A DNA stretch of 64,000 nt from Kitasatospora sp. GAS204B (GTDB lineage: Bacteria > Actinomycetota > Actinomycetes > Streptomycetales > Streptomycetaceae), in assembly GCF_029892155.1 (NCBI RefSeq), contig NZ_JARZAG010000032.1, forward strand, positions 21,670 to 85,669, in the 5' to 3' direction. Below, in pieces: positions 1 through 7,681 of this stretch (its first letter is position 1; each line of letters starts with the position of its first letter). The notes below the pieces were generated by a model. The model searched no databases. It was not told the origin of the DNA and saw only the letters and a program-made list of their open reading frames with translations. The translations under genes and the position numbers were made by a program.

Positions 1-2
1 GC

Positions 3-113
3 GGCCCCGACGATGCGCAGGCCCGGCAGAAGATCCAGGCGGACATCGCGCAGATGAAGACCGACATGGCGACCGCCGACGGGGAAGCCACGCAAGTCGG
101 GGCCGGCAAGTAG
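3..113 (+). CDS. C-terminal end of a protein cut by the window edge
   Basis: An open frame enters from the left edge and stops with TAG at 111-113. The visible 36 residues are charged and helical, rich in Gln, Lys, Asp and Ala (for example KIQADIAQMKTDM), compatible with a coiled coil. Nothing else identifies it. It belongs to the mobile element and runs in the same direction as the next small gene. Too little is present to assign a family. Confidence 0.5.
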   Translation, partial: GPDDAQARQKIQADIAQMKTDMATADGEATQVGAGK

Positions 114-141
114 CACCCAGCGGCCAAAGGAGGTGTTCTGC

Positions 142-312
142 ATGGGCATAGGAGTTCGATTTAGGCTCGGCCCATTCAGGTTCTGGATCCCGCTCACCAA
201 GAAGAGGCGCCGACGCCGACGCCGGAAGGCCGCCCGGTACTACACCCACGGGACCTGCACCGTTCACCACCGCACGCCTGAGGCTGCCAAGCGTTGTACC
301 GGTGCTCGCTGA
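142..312 (+). CDS. Small Arg-rich protein, 56 aa, unknown function
   Basis: An AAAGGAGG ribosome site at 126-133 sits 8 nt before the ATG. The product starts with an alternating hydrophobic/basic stretch (MGIGVRFRLGPFRFWIP), followed by KK and seven arginines in a row, then a tail with two cysteines and a pair of histidines (C-T-V-H-H and R-C-T-G). It is highly basic, so nucleic-acid binding is possible, but no family is recognised. It is too short for most gene callers; the strong ribosome site is the main support. Confidence 0.5.
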   Translation: MGIGVRFRLGPFRFWIPLTKKRRRRRRRKAARYYTHGTCTVHHRTPEAAKRCTGAR

Positions 313-423
313 GAGGCCACCGTCGTTCTGAGCCGGACGGCGGACTCGCTGCCCAGGACTGCCGGGTCAGTGCCCCCACGATTGTCCGCCGCGACGCTGC
401 CGATGTAGTCGTTGCCGCCTGAG

Positions 424-1422
424 CTACAACCCGATTCCGCGCATCGGGTTGTCCTCCCAGCGGTCCACGGCACGCACGTACTCGTGTACCTGCGGGCTCA
501 TCGGCGACCAGCGGCCGTGCTCGGCGATGAACGCGACCGGGGTCTTCTTCTTGGCCGCTTCGGTGGGGCCGCCGGCACGCAGACCGTGCGCGGTGTAGGT
601 GTCCGCGTTCGGCAGGCCGCCCTTCACCGCCAGGTGCCGGACACGCTCGTTCACCGCCGCGCCGGACATGCCGCCGTCCTGGAGCTGGCCCCAGCGGTTG
701 ATGCGGCGCAGCAGCGGCCCATCGGTCGCCCCACACTCGGCCAGAGCCGCCAGCCAGGCCCGCACGACCCGGACCGGGTCGGTGTCCGGGTGGGAGCCGG
801 GCGGCACCGTCACCTCGGCGCCGGTGGCGTCCTTGTCGGTCTTCGAGGTGCGGATGAGGACGACCAGGCCGTCATCGGTGAGCGTGACGTCGGAGATGGT
901 CAACTTGGCCAGCTCGGAGCGGCGGGCCATCATCGCGAAGCCGAGGACGACCATCACTCGGTCCCGCAGGCCGATCAGCGTTGCCGGGTCGGTGGCGTCG
1001 ATCATCGCGCGCAACGGTCGCAGGGTGACCGGCGGGGCCTTGCGCTTGCGCTTGCCGGCCTGCGCCCGTTCGTGCCGGTGCGCCTTCAGGACGGCGAGGG
1101 CGCCGGCGGTGTCGGGCTGGCCCGGGTGGCCGTTGTGTCGGTGCAGGGTGCGGATCGCGGCGATCGCCTGCTCGATGGTGGAGGGGGCGCGGTCGAGGTC
1201 GGCGAGGCGGCTGACGTACTCGGCGAGGGTCTCGGCGGTCGCGGGCAGTGTGGTGCGGCCAACGGTCGAGCACCAGGCGGTGAACGCGGTCCACTGCCGC
1301 TCGTAGGCGAGGCGGGTGTTCTCGGGGACGGACCGCGCGATGCGGTCGCGGGTGGAGTCGGAGATCTGCGTGTCCGGGTGGGCCGGGAGGTTCACGGCGG
1401 CCGGGACGATGTCGCTCGACAT
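424..1422 (-). CDS. Tyrosine recombinase/integrase, 332 aa (second recombinase of the element)
   Basis: The protein has an N-terminal SAM-like core-binding domain (about residues 20-120, containing ENTRLAYERQWTAF) and a C-terminal catalytic domain. The catalytic set is visible: Arg in ARRSELAKL, HGLR near residue 280, HGRW near 305 and the nucleophilic Tyr in VHEYVRA near 315. All residues needed for strand exchange by the phage-integrase family therefore look present. It is separate from the integrase at 8404 and lies near the other side of the visible element. A 14-bp inverted repeat sits just before its start. It may serve a different site, resolve dimers, or come from a nested element. 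Confidence 0.85.
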   Translation of the reverse strand: MSSDIVPAAVNLPAHPDTQISDSTRDRIARSVPENTRLAYERQWTAFTAWCSTVGRTTLPATAETLAEYVSRLADLDRAPSTIEQAIAAIRTLHRHNGHPGQPDTAGALAVLKAHRHERAQAGKRKRKAPPVTLRPLRAMIDATDPATLIGLRDRVMVVLGFAMMARRSELAKLTISDVTLTDDGLVVLIRTSKTDKDATGAEVTVPPGSHPDTDPVRVVRAWLAALAECGATDGPLLRRINRWGQLQDGGMSGAAVNERVRHLAVKGGLPNADTYTAHGLRAGGPTEAAKKKTPVAFIAEHGRWSPMSPQVHEYVRAVDRWEDNPMRGIGL

Positions 1423-1441
1423 GGTTCCATCCTACGGGTTC

Positions 1442-1473
1442 TGACCCTTCATAAGTTGGCTTATGGAGGGTCA
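1442..1473. promoter_or_regulatory. 14-bp inverted repeat before the recombinase gene
   Basis: TGACCCTTCATAAG (1442-1455) and CTTATGGAGGGTCA (1460-1473) are inverted copies with one mismatch and a 4-nt spacer. The repeat lies 20 nt upstream of the recombinase ATG at 1422 and just past the stop of the XRE gene. It could be an operator for that XRE protein or a hairpin between the two genes. There is no T-run, so a simple terminator is less likely. Confidence 0.6.
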
Positions 1474-1503
1474 CGAGTGGTTGCCTTGGCTACCTCTCCG
1501 CGG

Positions 1504-1791
1504 TCATGCTGCGCCCCGCGCCGGATGGTCGCGGCCCGCGTCGTCGACCGCCGCGGCGAACAGCAGCGCCCACTCGCCCTCGGTCAGCTCGAGCGCCTCG
1601 GCGATCCGCCGGGCAACCGTGACCGACGGGCACCGGGTGCCCGCCTCCAGGTGGAGCAGGTAGGAGTGCGACAGCTCGACCAGCCTGGCGAACTCCCGCA
1701 CCCGGTACCCGGCTCGCAGCCGCGCCGACCCCAGCATCGGGCCCAGTTCGGGCGGCGGAGTGCGCCGGACGCGGATCCGATCACCGTCCAT
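1504..1791 (-). CDS. XRE-family helix-turn-helix protein, 95 aa
   Basis: The product carries a complete HTH_3 fold in its middle (LRAGYRVREFARLVELSHSY, then LEAGTRCPSVTVARRIAEAL). ATG at 1791 is chosen because it overlaps the stop of the upstream gene (ATGGACGGTGA), which implies translational coupling. The longer frame would begin inside the upstream gene. It lies 80 nt before the tyrosine recombinase and an inverted repeat, and may control that gene. The C-terminus (EGEWALLFAAAVDD) resembles the short tails of small actinomycete regulators. Confidence 0.75.
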   Translation of the reverse strand: MDGDRIRVRRTPPPELGPMLGSARLRAGYRVREFARLVELSHSYLLHLEAGTRCPSVTVARRIAEALELTEGEWALLFAAAVDDAGRDHPARGAA

Positions 1792-2455
1792 CGGGCACCG
1801 CCCGGCGCCGGGGCCGGGGCCGCCGGCCCTCCAGAGCCTCGCGCAGGACCGCACCGGCCGCCAGAACCTCCAGGGCCGTCAATGGCGCCCCCGTGCGCTC
1901 CGCACGCCGAGCGAGCCCCTCCACCTGGCGGACCCGCTCAGCCAGCCGGCGCCGCTCCGCGTCCGCCTGCTCCGTGCTCCCGCCGTGCATCGCGCACGGC
2001 CCGGCACCCAGCGTGTCCGTCCCCCATCCGGCCCGCAGACCGCACGGGCCGCCGCCCTTCGACCGCGGCTGCCCGCACCTCGGCCGACCATCCAAGCCGA
2101 CATCGTCCACAGTCGGGCGACTCTGGTGTGCGGCCAGGTCCTGCTCGAGCCAGCACATCTGCAGCGCCGCCTTCGCCGGCTTGATGGCCAGTCGGCCGGA
2201 CCCGACGATCTCGACGATGCTGGCTGGGCGCAACTGCTCGGCCAGGTGCCTCGCCTCGGCGGCCGTCGAGTACGGCCAGCGGTCGGCGACGTGCAGCAGC
2301 TTGCGGCCGTCGTCATGGTGCTCGATCACGCCGAACGGCTGCTGCTCGGGTTCGTGGCGGGTGACGGTCACCCAGATTCGGGGCCACCGGCCGGGCGGTC
2401 GCCAAGACCCTGCCGGGATTGCGGGTTGGTCAAGAGCTTCGAGGTTGTCGGTCAT
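1781..2455 (-). CDS. Hypothetical protein with a Cys/His cluster, 224 aa
   Basis: The first 120 residues contain an RWPRIWVTVTRHEPEQQPFG strand region without a clear family. The middle contains RCGQPRS, GGPCGLRAGWG and GPCAMHGG, a C-x(n)-C-x(n)-C-x2-H-G-G spacing seen in small zinc-binding modules of phage and integrative-element proteins. The C-terminus is helical and Arg-rich. The gene overlaps the following XRE gene by 11 nt and is co-transcribed with it. Function unknown; DNA or protein binding is a guess from the metal-site pattern. Confidence 0.65.
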   Translation of the reverse strand: MTDNLEALDQPAIPAGSWRPPGRWPRIWVTVTRHEPEQQPFGVIEHHDDGRKLLHVADRWPYSTAAEARHLAEQLRPASIVEIVGSGRLAIKPAKAALQMCWLEQDLAAHQSRPTVDDVGLDGRPRCGQPRSKGGGPCGLRAGWGTDTLGAGPCAMHGGSTEQADAERRRLAERVRQVEGLARRAERTGAPLTALEVLAAGAVLREALEGRRPRPRRRAVPDGR

Positions 2456-2468
2456 GCTGTCGTCCTGT

Positions 2469-2654
2469 TCAGGCTGCGGTCGGGAGGGGTGTGACGGGCC
2501 GGTCGGGGCGCACGGCCCAGACCAGCTCGCAGTCGCGGGCGGTGCACTCGACGAGGTCCATCGGGTGTCCGTGGACGTGGGTGCTGCCGACTCGGCGAGC
2601 GGGGCGTTCGGTGCGGCAGCCGGGGCAGTGGGCTATGCGGATCTGGGTGTTCAC
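2469..2654 (-). CDS. Small zinc-ribbon protein, 61 aa
   Basis: Two Cys pairs are visible, CPGC near residue 10 and C-T-A-R-D-C near residue 38, the spacing of a rubredoxin-like or zinc-ribbon fold. Between them lies the His-containing HVHGHPMDLVE. A GAGAA ribosome site precedes the ATG. It sits 13 nt before the next leftward gene, so it likely belongs to the same transcript. Such mini zinc ribbons are common in actinomycete mobile elements and have no assigned role. Confidence 0.6.
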   Translation of the reverse strand: MNTQIRIAHCPGCRTERPARRVGSTHVHGHPMDLVECTARDCELVWAVRPDRPVTPLPTAA

Positions 2655-2771
2655 GTTGTTCTCCTTCGGGCTGTACGGCCGCTCTCGAGGGACGGCGGGT
2701 AGCTCGTGGGGCTATCGGACAGCGGGTTCGTATGGCGGCCGTTCATGCCGCTGGGCCGGAGGGTTCGGTGG

Positions 2772-3020
2772 TCACGACCTTCTGGACTCGCGCTGCTGGT
2801 TGGTTTCGACACCGGCGACGTGCTGCCAGAGGTCGCAGTCGTCGAGGGGCATGCCGTGGCCGTTGGGGTCGGTGTCGTTCAGCGCGGTGGCTGCGGCGAG
2901 GGCGAGTACGGCGTGTGCGAGGGCGGCGGCGAGGTTGGGCGAGTTCTCGTAGTTGCCGGCCTGGTCCTGGGTGCTGTCGATGAGGCGTTCGGCCTCTTGG
3001 TAGTGGTCAGGTCCGTTCAT
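2772..3020 (-). CDS. Hypothetical protein, 82 aa, helical
   Basis: The product is acidic and mostly helical, with an Ala-rich core (AAALAHAVLALAAATAL) preceded by EAERLIDSTQD. Similar short proteins with an N-terminal YxEAERLL pattern followed by an AHA-LALAAATAL helix recur in Streptomyces prophages and integrative elements, from general familiarity rather than a search. A GGAGA ribosome site lies before the ATG. It starts the leftward run of small genes downstream of the 3208-3293 inverted repeat. Confidence 0.6.
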   Translation of the reverse strand: MNGPDHYQEAERLIDSTQDQAGNYENSPNLAAALAHAVLALAAATALNDTDPNGHGMPLDDCDLWQHVAGVETNQQRESRRS

Positions 3021-3207
3021 GGCGGTCTCCTCTAGTTCGTGACGCTGAGTGATGGACTTCGGGGGGTCTACTCCCGTTGGCGGAGGCTGTTTTTTCGGGG
3101 CCTGACCGGGGTCTGACGGAGGGTCGTTTCGGCGCCTTGAACGGGACCGTCGCGATGGCCCTCCGACGAGCCGTTCTTGCAGCTCATGGCGCGCTTTGCG
3201 CCTGCCG

Positions 3208-3293
3208 GTGAGGAGGCTGACGAGGCAGCTAGGAAACTGTCGTATTACCTAGGCGTAGAGGAGGTTTCCAAGTAGGCTCGTCAGCCTCCTCAC
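3208..3293. repeat. 17-bp perfect inverted repeat with a nested repeat, possible replication origin
   Basis: GTGAGGAGGCTGACGAG (3208-3224) and its exact reverse complement (3277-3293) enclose 52 nt. Inside, GGAAAC (3232-3237) is inverted as GTTTCC (3264-3269). The structure sits in the 291-nt non-coding gap right after the helicase gene and before the 82-aa gene. The loop is too long for an ordinary terminator. Its place beside a prim-pol and a superfamily 3 helicase gene suits an origin, but this is inference. Confidence 0.55.
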
Positions 3294-3311
3294 TCGACCT
3301 CTCATGGAGCA

Positions 3312-4949
3312 CTAACCGTCACTGGAGAAGCGCATCCCCCGCCACGCTGTGTATTGAGCCGGCGGCGTCGGCCTAGCGCTCGCGAAGGTGTCCGCAAGGT
3401 ACGGCGGGACCGGCGGCCGAGATAGCCCGTTCTGGTTCCGCATGAGCACCTTGGCCACCTTGAAGCGCTTGGTCTCCTCGTGGGATCCGAACCGGTCGGC
3501 GCCGGTCTTCTGACTCCATTCCTTCTGACCCTGAGTCTTGAGGAAGCTGTTCAGCTCGGTGAGCAGCTCGGTGGACATCACGTGGGCGTTCATGTCGGCG
3601 GTCAGGCACTCGTCCCAGAAGCGCATGATCATGTCGGACTCGCCGCGCCACTGCCGGGTGGCTTCGAGGACCGCTGGCGGGTGCTTCGGCATCTTCCGTC
3701 CCGCGTCGTACCACCGGCGGGCACCAGCGACGAGCCAGGACAGTACGGCCTCGCGCTGCCCCCGCCTCGCCATGCGGGCCTTGATGGCTGCGTCGCCAGC
3801 ACGCTCGTAGTCGGCGGTCGGCTCGCCCTTGACGAAGGTGTACGGGAAGGGGACCAGGGCGAGGCGCCGCCAGGTGCCGTGGTCGGTCTCGGCGACCATC
3901 GGCTTGTAGTTGGTGGTGATGACCAAGGTGTGGCTGGTCACCCACTGCACTTCGCGCTGATAGAGGTGACGGGCCTTCATCTGCGCGGTGCCGACCGCTT
4001 TCTTGAGCTGCACCACGTTCAGGCGGCGCCCCTCGGGCAACTCCTCGGCGAAGGCCAGCCGCGCGCCCTTGAGGGCCATCCGCTCCTCCTTGGCGTCCCG
4101 GTCGCCGGACAGGACCGCGTCGTCCAGGAAGGTGATGGCACCGGTCGTGGTCCGGCCGCCGAGTGCGAGGGTCAGGGAGTCGATGACCGTCGACTTGCCG
4201 TTCTCGCCGTCGCCGTGGAGCAAGACCATCACGTCGTCGTCCGGTGTGTGACCGGTGATGCCCTGGCCGAAGCGCAGTTGGAGCCACTCGGCAACGTCGG
4301 GCTCGACGGCGGCGAGCGCCGCGACCCAGTCCTCGTGTGTGGCACTGGGGACATAGGCGGTGGGGATGTAGCGGGTCAGGTACCGGTCCGGGTCGTGGGG
4401 CAGGATCGTGCTGTCCCGCAGGTCCAACACGCCGTTCTCCACGGTGATCAGGTCGGGGTCGCGGTCGAAGTCCTCGCCGGGGACGAGGAGGATGCCGGCG
4501 GCGAGGTCGGTGAGTGCGCTGACGCGACCCTTGCTGGCGAGCCTGATGATGTCCTCATGCGGCACACCGAGGGTGGGCTGGGCGATCTGTCCGACGACCC
4601 ACTGGGCGACGTACTGACGGACTTCGTCGCGGACGGTTTCGGGCTCGACCCGTTCCCAGACTCGGCTGTTCCAGCGCATCCACCCGAGCTGGGGGCACCA
4701 GCAGTACCAGCCGCGCAGGCACTCCTCGGCGACCTGCTCGACGAAGAAGGTGTCGGTGACCGCGACGACGCCGGAGATGCTGCGGCTCTTCTTCGGCTTC
4801 TTATCGGACTTGGCAGCTTCTTCGGCCGGCGGCTCCGCGGGGGTCGGCTCAGGGGAAGAGGGCGCGGTCTTGTCTTGTCCGTCCATCCGGTCAGCCATCG
4901 CGGTCAGCATGGCGACGACGTCTGCGGACATGGCGGTGTCGGCGCTCAT
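3312..4949 (-). CDS. P4/D5-type superfamily 3 helicase (phage/plasmid primase-helicase), 545 aa
   Basis: The C-terminal half is a clear SF3 ATPase: Walker A GDGENGKST near residue 246, an acidic Walker B-like segment (RLAFAEELPEG) and a motif C region (HTLVITTNYKP) ending in TWRRLALVPFPY. The N-terminal half matches the D5_N region that precedes this domain in phage P4-like replication proteins. The family unwinds DNA at the element's own origin. The start overlaps the end of the prim-pol gene by 4 nt (ATGA), so the two are translated together and probably act as a pair. Confidence 0.9.
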   Translation of the reverse strand: MSADTAMSADVVAMLTAMADRMDGQDKTAPSSPEPTPAEPPAEEAAKSDKKPKKSRSISGVVAVTDTFFVEQVAEECLRGWYCWCPQLGWMRWNSRVWERVEPETVRDEVRQYVAQWVVGQIAQPTLGVPHEDIIRLASKGRVSALTDLAAGILLVPGEDFDRDPDLITVENGVLDLRDSTILPHDPDRYLTRYIPTAYVPSATHEDWVAALAAVEPDVAEWLQLRFGQGITGHTPDDDVMVLLHGDGENGKSTVIDSLTLALGGRTTTGAITFLDDAVLSGDRDAKEERMALKGARLAFAEELPEGRRLNVVQLKKAVGTAQMKARHLYQREVQWVTSHTLVITTNYKPMVAETDHGTWRRLALVPFPYTFVKGEPTADYERAGDAAIKARMARRGQREAVLSWLVAGARRWYDAGRKMPKHPPAVLEATRQWRGESDMIMRFWDECLTADMNAHVMSTELLTELNSFLKTQGQKEWSQKTGADRFGSHEETKRFKVAKVLMRNQNGLSRPPVPPYLADTFASARPTPPAQYTAWRGMRFSSDG

Positions 4950-5980
4950 GCTGCCCTCCCCTTGTTGATGCCGATCTTGATTCCCGAGCGGACCGCGGCT
5001 CTGGCCTCGCCGCCCGGCAGGCCCGCCGAGACGGCGGCAGCGACCAGAAGGTTCTCAACCTCCGTCTCGGTGACCAGGCCGCCCGGGATGAAGCGGCCCA
5101 GGGCCCGCCCGGCAGCGTTGACGGTGTCGTTGCGGGTGCCGCTCTGGGCGGTCACCACACGTTCGACCTCGGCGCGGATGGCGGCGTTGACGTACTCGGC
5201 GCCCTTGGGCCGCTGGAGGCCGGCCAGCAGCTGCTTGGCGCTCTGCCGAGGCTGCTCAGCTTCGGGCGTCTGGTGGTGGCCGGTGCGCTTGAGGTCGGCC
5301 GCCAGCCAGTTGGGCAGCGGGGCGACGCTGCGACTGTCTCCGATCGCCCGGTAGACGCCCTTGCTCGTGACGGTGCCGGGGCAGATGCCGTATGCCCAGC
5401 CGGCTTTGACGTCGAGCTGCCAGCCGAGCCGGCTGGTGCTCTGCCTCCAGGTGTCGTCGGTCTGGTACCAGATCTGGACGCCGCCGCCCGGGGTGGCAGC
5501 GCACATCGTGGGAGGCGCGACGGTGGGCAGGGGCGCGTTGCGGATCCCGCAGAGCAGGCCCATGGTGTCCCAGCCGTCCCGGATCGAGTCGGGATTCAGG
5601 TCTGGGGGGAGCTGCAGGCCGGGGAGGCAGTCGCCGCTCTCGGGCTTCTGAATGTCGTGGCTGTCGACGTCCAGGATCAGCAGCTTGGACGGCTTCATGG
5701 CGACCGCGATCCCGGCGTCCTGGAGGTGGTGGCACCAACGTTCAACGGTCTCGGGGTTGTTGGTAGCGGCTCGCACGCCGTGGCACCAGCGGCCGGCGGG
5801 GATGCAGGGGCAGTCGTCGGCGGTGTGCTCGATGTACTCGGGGTTGGGCTTGTCGGGGGTGCCGCGGTAGCAACGGTCGCAGCCTCGGGGTGGGATCTTG
5901 CCGCCGGGGATCAGCAGGTGGACGTACCAGCCCTGGCTGATGCACCAGAGGGCGGCATTGAGCGGGCGGGGCACGTTCAC
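4946..5980 (-). CDS. Bifunctional DNA primase/polymerase (prim-pol) domain protein, 344 aa
   Basis: The N-terminal 200 residues have the order seen in prim-pol proteins: an opening helix (ALWCISQGWYVHLLIPGGKIP), a Cys-rich insert (DRCYRG, DDCPCIPAG), GIAVAMKPSKLLILDVDSH with the catalytic-type acidic pair D-V-D, and later TPGGGVQIWYQ. The C-terminal part resembles the short alpha-helical tail preceding D5 helicases. The family synthesises primers and extends them. It overlaps both neighbours by 4 nt, inside one operon with the helicase. Confidence 0.85.
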   Translation of the reverse strand: MNVPRPLNAALWCISQGWYVHLLIPGGKIPPRGCDRCYRGTPDKPNPEYIEHTADDCPCIPAGRWCHGVRAATNNPETVERWCHHLQDAGIAVAMKPSKLLILDVDSHDIQKPESGDCLPGLQLPPDLNPDSIRDGWDTMGLLCGIRNAPLPTVAPPTMCAATPGGGVQIWYQTDDTWRQSTSRLGWQLDVKAGWAYGICPGTVTSKGVYRAIGDSRSVAPLPNWLAADLKRTGHHQTPEAEQPRQSAKQLLAGLQRPKGAEYVNAAIRAEVERVVTAQSGTRNDTVNAAGRALGRFIPGGLVTETEVENLLVAAAVSAGLPGGEARAAVRSGIKIGINKGRAA

Positions 5981-6396
5981 GCTGCCTCCCGCTTCGCCTT
6001 GGCGACGTCGTCGGCGAGTGCGGTGACGGCGGCACAGATTCGGCGTCCGGCAGCCCGGGCGGCGCGGTCGGAGGGCTGCTCCTCCAACATGGCGCGCACG
6101 GTACCGAGGACGATGTGGAAGCGGGCGCGAGTCTCGTTGGCGTCCGGGTGGGTCTCGGTAAGCAGGGCAGTGCGGGCCGCGTGGCTGCGGGGCACGGGCC
6201 AGTCGCTGGGGTGCTGCTCGGGGGTGGCCGCCGCGCCCTTCGGGCGGCCGTGGTTGGTGGACAAGTCCTTCTCCGGGGGCTGGACGGGGTAGGGGGCGCC
6301 GGGGTGGGCGAGGGTGGTCCCGGCGGTGGGGTGCGCCCCGGAGGGCTGCCGCGACGTCAGCCGCGGCAGCTCCCGGAGGTTGAGCGTCTGGATCAC
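5977..6396 (-). CDS. Hypothetical protein, 139 aa, mobile-element replication operon
   Basis: The GTG at 6396 overlaps the previous stop (GTGA), so it is preferred to longer upstream starts that would run through the neighbouring gene. The N-terminal half is Pro-rich and probably disordered. The C-terminal half is helical and charged (ARFHIVLGTVRAMLEEQ, then ALADDVAKAKREAA). It overlaps the prim-pol start by 4 nt. No family is recognised; its place directly before prim-pol suggests an accessory replication role, which is inference only. Confidence 0.65.
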   Translation of the reverse strand: MIQTLNLRELPRLTSRQPSGAHPTAGTTLAHPGAPYPVQPPEKDLSTNHGRPKGAAATPEQHPSDWPVPRSHAARTALLTETHPDANETRARFHIVLGTVRAMLEEQPSDRAARAAGRRICAAVTALADDVAKAKREAA

Positions 6397-6641
6397 GGGC
6401 GGTCGCCGCCGTCGACGGCGTCGGCGATGGCCTGGTACGGGTCGTCCACGTCGATCAGCGGGCGGCCGGACAGCCCCCAGCGGATGACCTCGACGGCGTA
6501 CTCGCGGCTGATCCGGCCGGGCGAGAACCCGACGATCAGCGTGTCGTCGTCGATCCACGTGGTGCGGATCGCGTACTCCGACTCGGAGTTGAGGCAGGGG
6601 ATGAACCCGGCCCTGGCGGGCTTGAGCTCGGTCATGGTCAC
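6393..6641 (-). CDS. Hypothetical protein, 82 aa
   Basis: A small, predominantly beta protein. Its middle, YAIRTTWIDDDTLIVGFSPG, looks like paired strands, and RISREYAVEVIRWGLSG is a helix. It is bound into the operon by 4-nt overlaps at both ends (ATGA at 6641, GTGA at 6396). A second in-frame ATG two codons later is also possible, but the overlapping one fits the coupling pattern. Function unknown. Confidence 0.65.
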   Translation of the reverse strand: MTMTELKPARAGFIPCLNSESEYAIRTTWIDDDTLIVGFSPGRISREYAVEVIRWGLSGRPLIDVDDPYQAIADAVDGGDRP

Positions 6642-6952
6642 CGCTCCTCCTCGATGGTGATGAGGGCGACGGCCAGGGCGCGGAGCACGCGGGGCCTGGT
6701 CTCGTGGTCGGCCCAGGCGGCGATCGCGGCGGCCGGGTTGTCGGCGCGGAACACTTCGACGAAGTGGTCGAAGTCAGCCGCGGTGAAGCCGATGCTGGCG
6801 AAGAGCTCGCCGAGCTCGATGGCCTCGGCGTCCGCGACGAGCGTGGCCCGCCTGAACGCCGGCCCGATCAGCCGGTTGGCGTCGGCGTCGCTGATCGCGG
6901 CGCGGAGAAGTTCCGGGGACGCTATGACGTTGGTGCTGCGTCGTGCTTTCAT
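6638..6952 (-). CDS. Hypothetical helical protein, 104 aa
   Basis: ATG at 6952 is chosen over the longer frame to 7093 because AGGAAGGAC lies about 11 nt before it and the extra residues are Pro/Ser-rich. The product is helical, with an acidic central stretch (IELGELFASIGFTAADFDHF) and a Trp-containing AAIAAWADHETRPRVL. It overlaps the next gene by ATGA. It opens the main part of the leftward replication operon, 180 nt downstream of the excisionase-like pair. Function unknown. Confidence 0.6.
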   Translation of the reverse strand: MKARRSTNVIASPELLRAAISDADANRLIGPAFRRATLVADAEAIELGELFASIGFTAADFDHFVEVFRADNPAAAIAAWADHETRPRVLRALAVALITIEEER

Positions 6953-7131
6953 GGACGCATCACGTCCTTCCTGGAAGTTCGCTGGGTTGCGACGGACGGA
7001 CAGCCCCGGAGACTGCTTGGCGGTGGAAACCGGGGCTTCGTCACGTCCGGGTGGAACGTGGGGCCCTTGCTTGCTCGGCGGTGCTGAAGACACCGGCGCG
7101 CAGGTGGGGGCCGTTTCCGTTGCTAGGCCGA

Positions 7132-7371
7132 TTACGCGGCGTCAGTGGCTCGACGAGCCGTGTCCGGCATGAGGCCGAGGACACGGAGCAGATCCGCGGT
7201 CACCACGCGGTAGGACCGGCCAACTCGGATGACCTTGCAGGGGAACTGTCCTGAGCGGGCCAGGGAGTACGAAGTCGTGCGGCCCAGGCCGAAGGCCTTC
7301 CCCGCAGTCTCGACGTCCACGGTCGGCGGAAGATCGAGCAGGTCACGAGTGAGGATGCTGTCGTTCATCAC
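7132..7371 (-). CDS. Excisionase-like MerR/HTH_17 protein, 79 aa
   Basis: The central region (VDVETAGKAFGLGRTTSYSL ending in RVGRSYRVVTADLLRVLG) follows the winged-helix pattern of HTH_17 and AlpA/Xis-like proteins, where a helix-turn-helix is followed by a short basic wing. Such proteins direct excision or regulate the element's operons. It overlaps the gene before it by ATGA, so two excisionase-like proteins are made from one transcript. It is well placed to assist the integrase at 8404 across the divergent promoter. Confidence 0.75.
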   Translation of the reverse strand: MMNDSILTRDLLDLPPTVDVETAGKAFGLGRTTSYSLARSGQFPCKVIRVGRSYRVVTADLLRVLGLMPDTARRATDAA

Positions 7372-7592
7372 GCGGCCTCAACAGCGCGCTCGCTGAGCCA
7401 ACGCTCAACGCTGCTGCGCGGATAGCGAATACGGCCGCCTCGCCCCGGAGAGAGCTTGATGAATGCCGGTCCGGTGCCCTTCCACCGCTTGTCCTTCAGC
7501 GTGGAGACGGTGAGCCTCGTAAGGCGACCCGCTTCGGCCGGAGTCAGGTACTCATCCTGAACTGGGAGCTCAGATTGCTCTGATTGCAACAC
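7368..7592 (-). CDS. Excisionase-like HTH_17 protein, 74 aa
   Basis: The sequence YLTPAEAGRLTRLTVSTLKD followed by GRGGRIRYPRSSVERWLSE is the standard excise/HTH_17 layout: recognition helix, basic wing, then the R-Y-x(n)-V-x-x-W signature. It is the first gene of the leftward operon, with its promoter facing the XRE-integrase transcript. The perfect inverted repeat at 7641-7665 lies between the two and is well placed to control both. Confidence 0.8.
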   Translation of the reverse strand: MLQSEQSELPVQDEYLTPAEAGRLTRLTVSTLKDKRWKGTGPAFIKLSPGRGGRIRYPRSSVERWLSERAVEAA

Positions 7593-7640
7593 AGACTCCT
7601 TTCATAGGAGTTTCCGATCCCATGTCCGGAACAGTACGCG

Positions 7641-7665
7641 CCTGTCTTGCCACTTGCAAGACAGG
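7641..7665. promoter_or_regulatory. Perfect 10-bp inverted repeat between divergent operons, likely operator
   Basis: CCTGTCTTGC (7641-7650) and GCAAGACAGG (7656-7665) are exact inverted copies separated by CACTT. The centre lies 60 bp from the excisionase gene start and 29 bp from the preferred XRE start. This is where an autoregulating XRE repressor of an integrative element would bind. It also argues that the XRE protein starts at 7682, not 7622, because the longer reading would place the operator inside the coding region. Confidence 0.7.
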
Positions 7666-7681
7666 ATGCGAAGATTCGAAG

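Noticed and set aside
3480..5354. 624-aa open frame on the plus strand
   Set aside because: It is antisense to the helicase and prim-pol genes, is low-complexity in composition and has no ribosome site. It is a shadow of GC-rich codon use.
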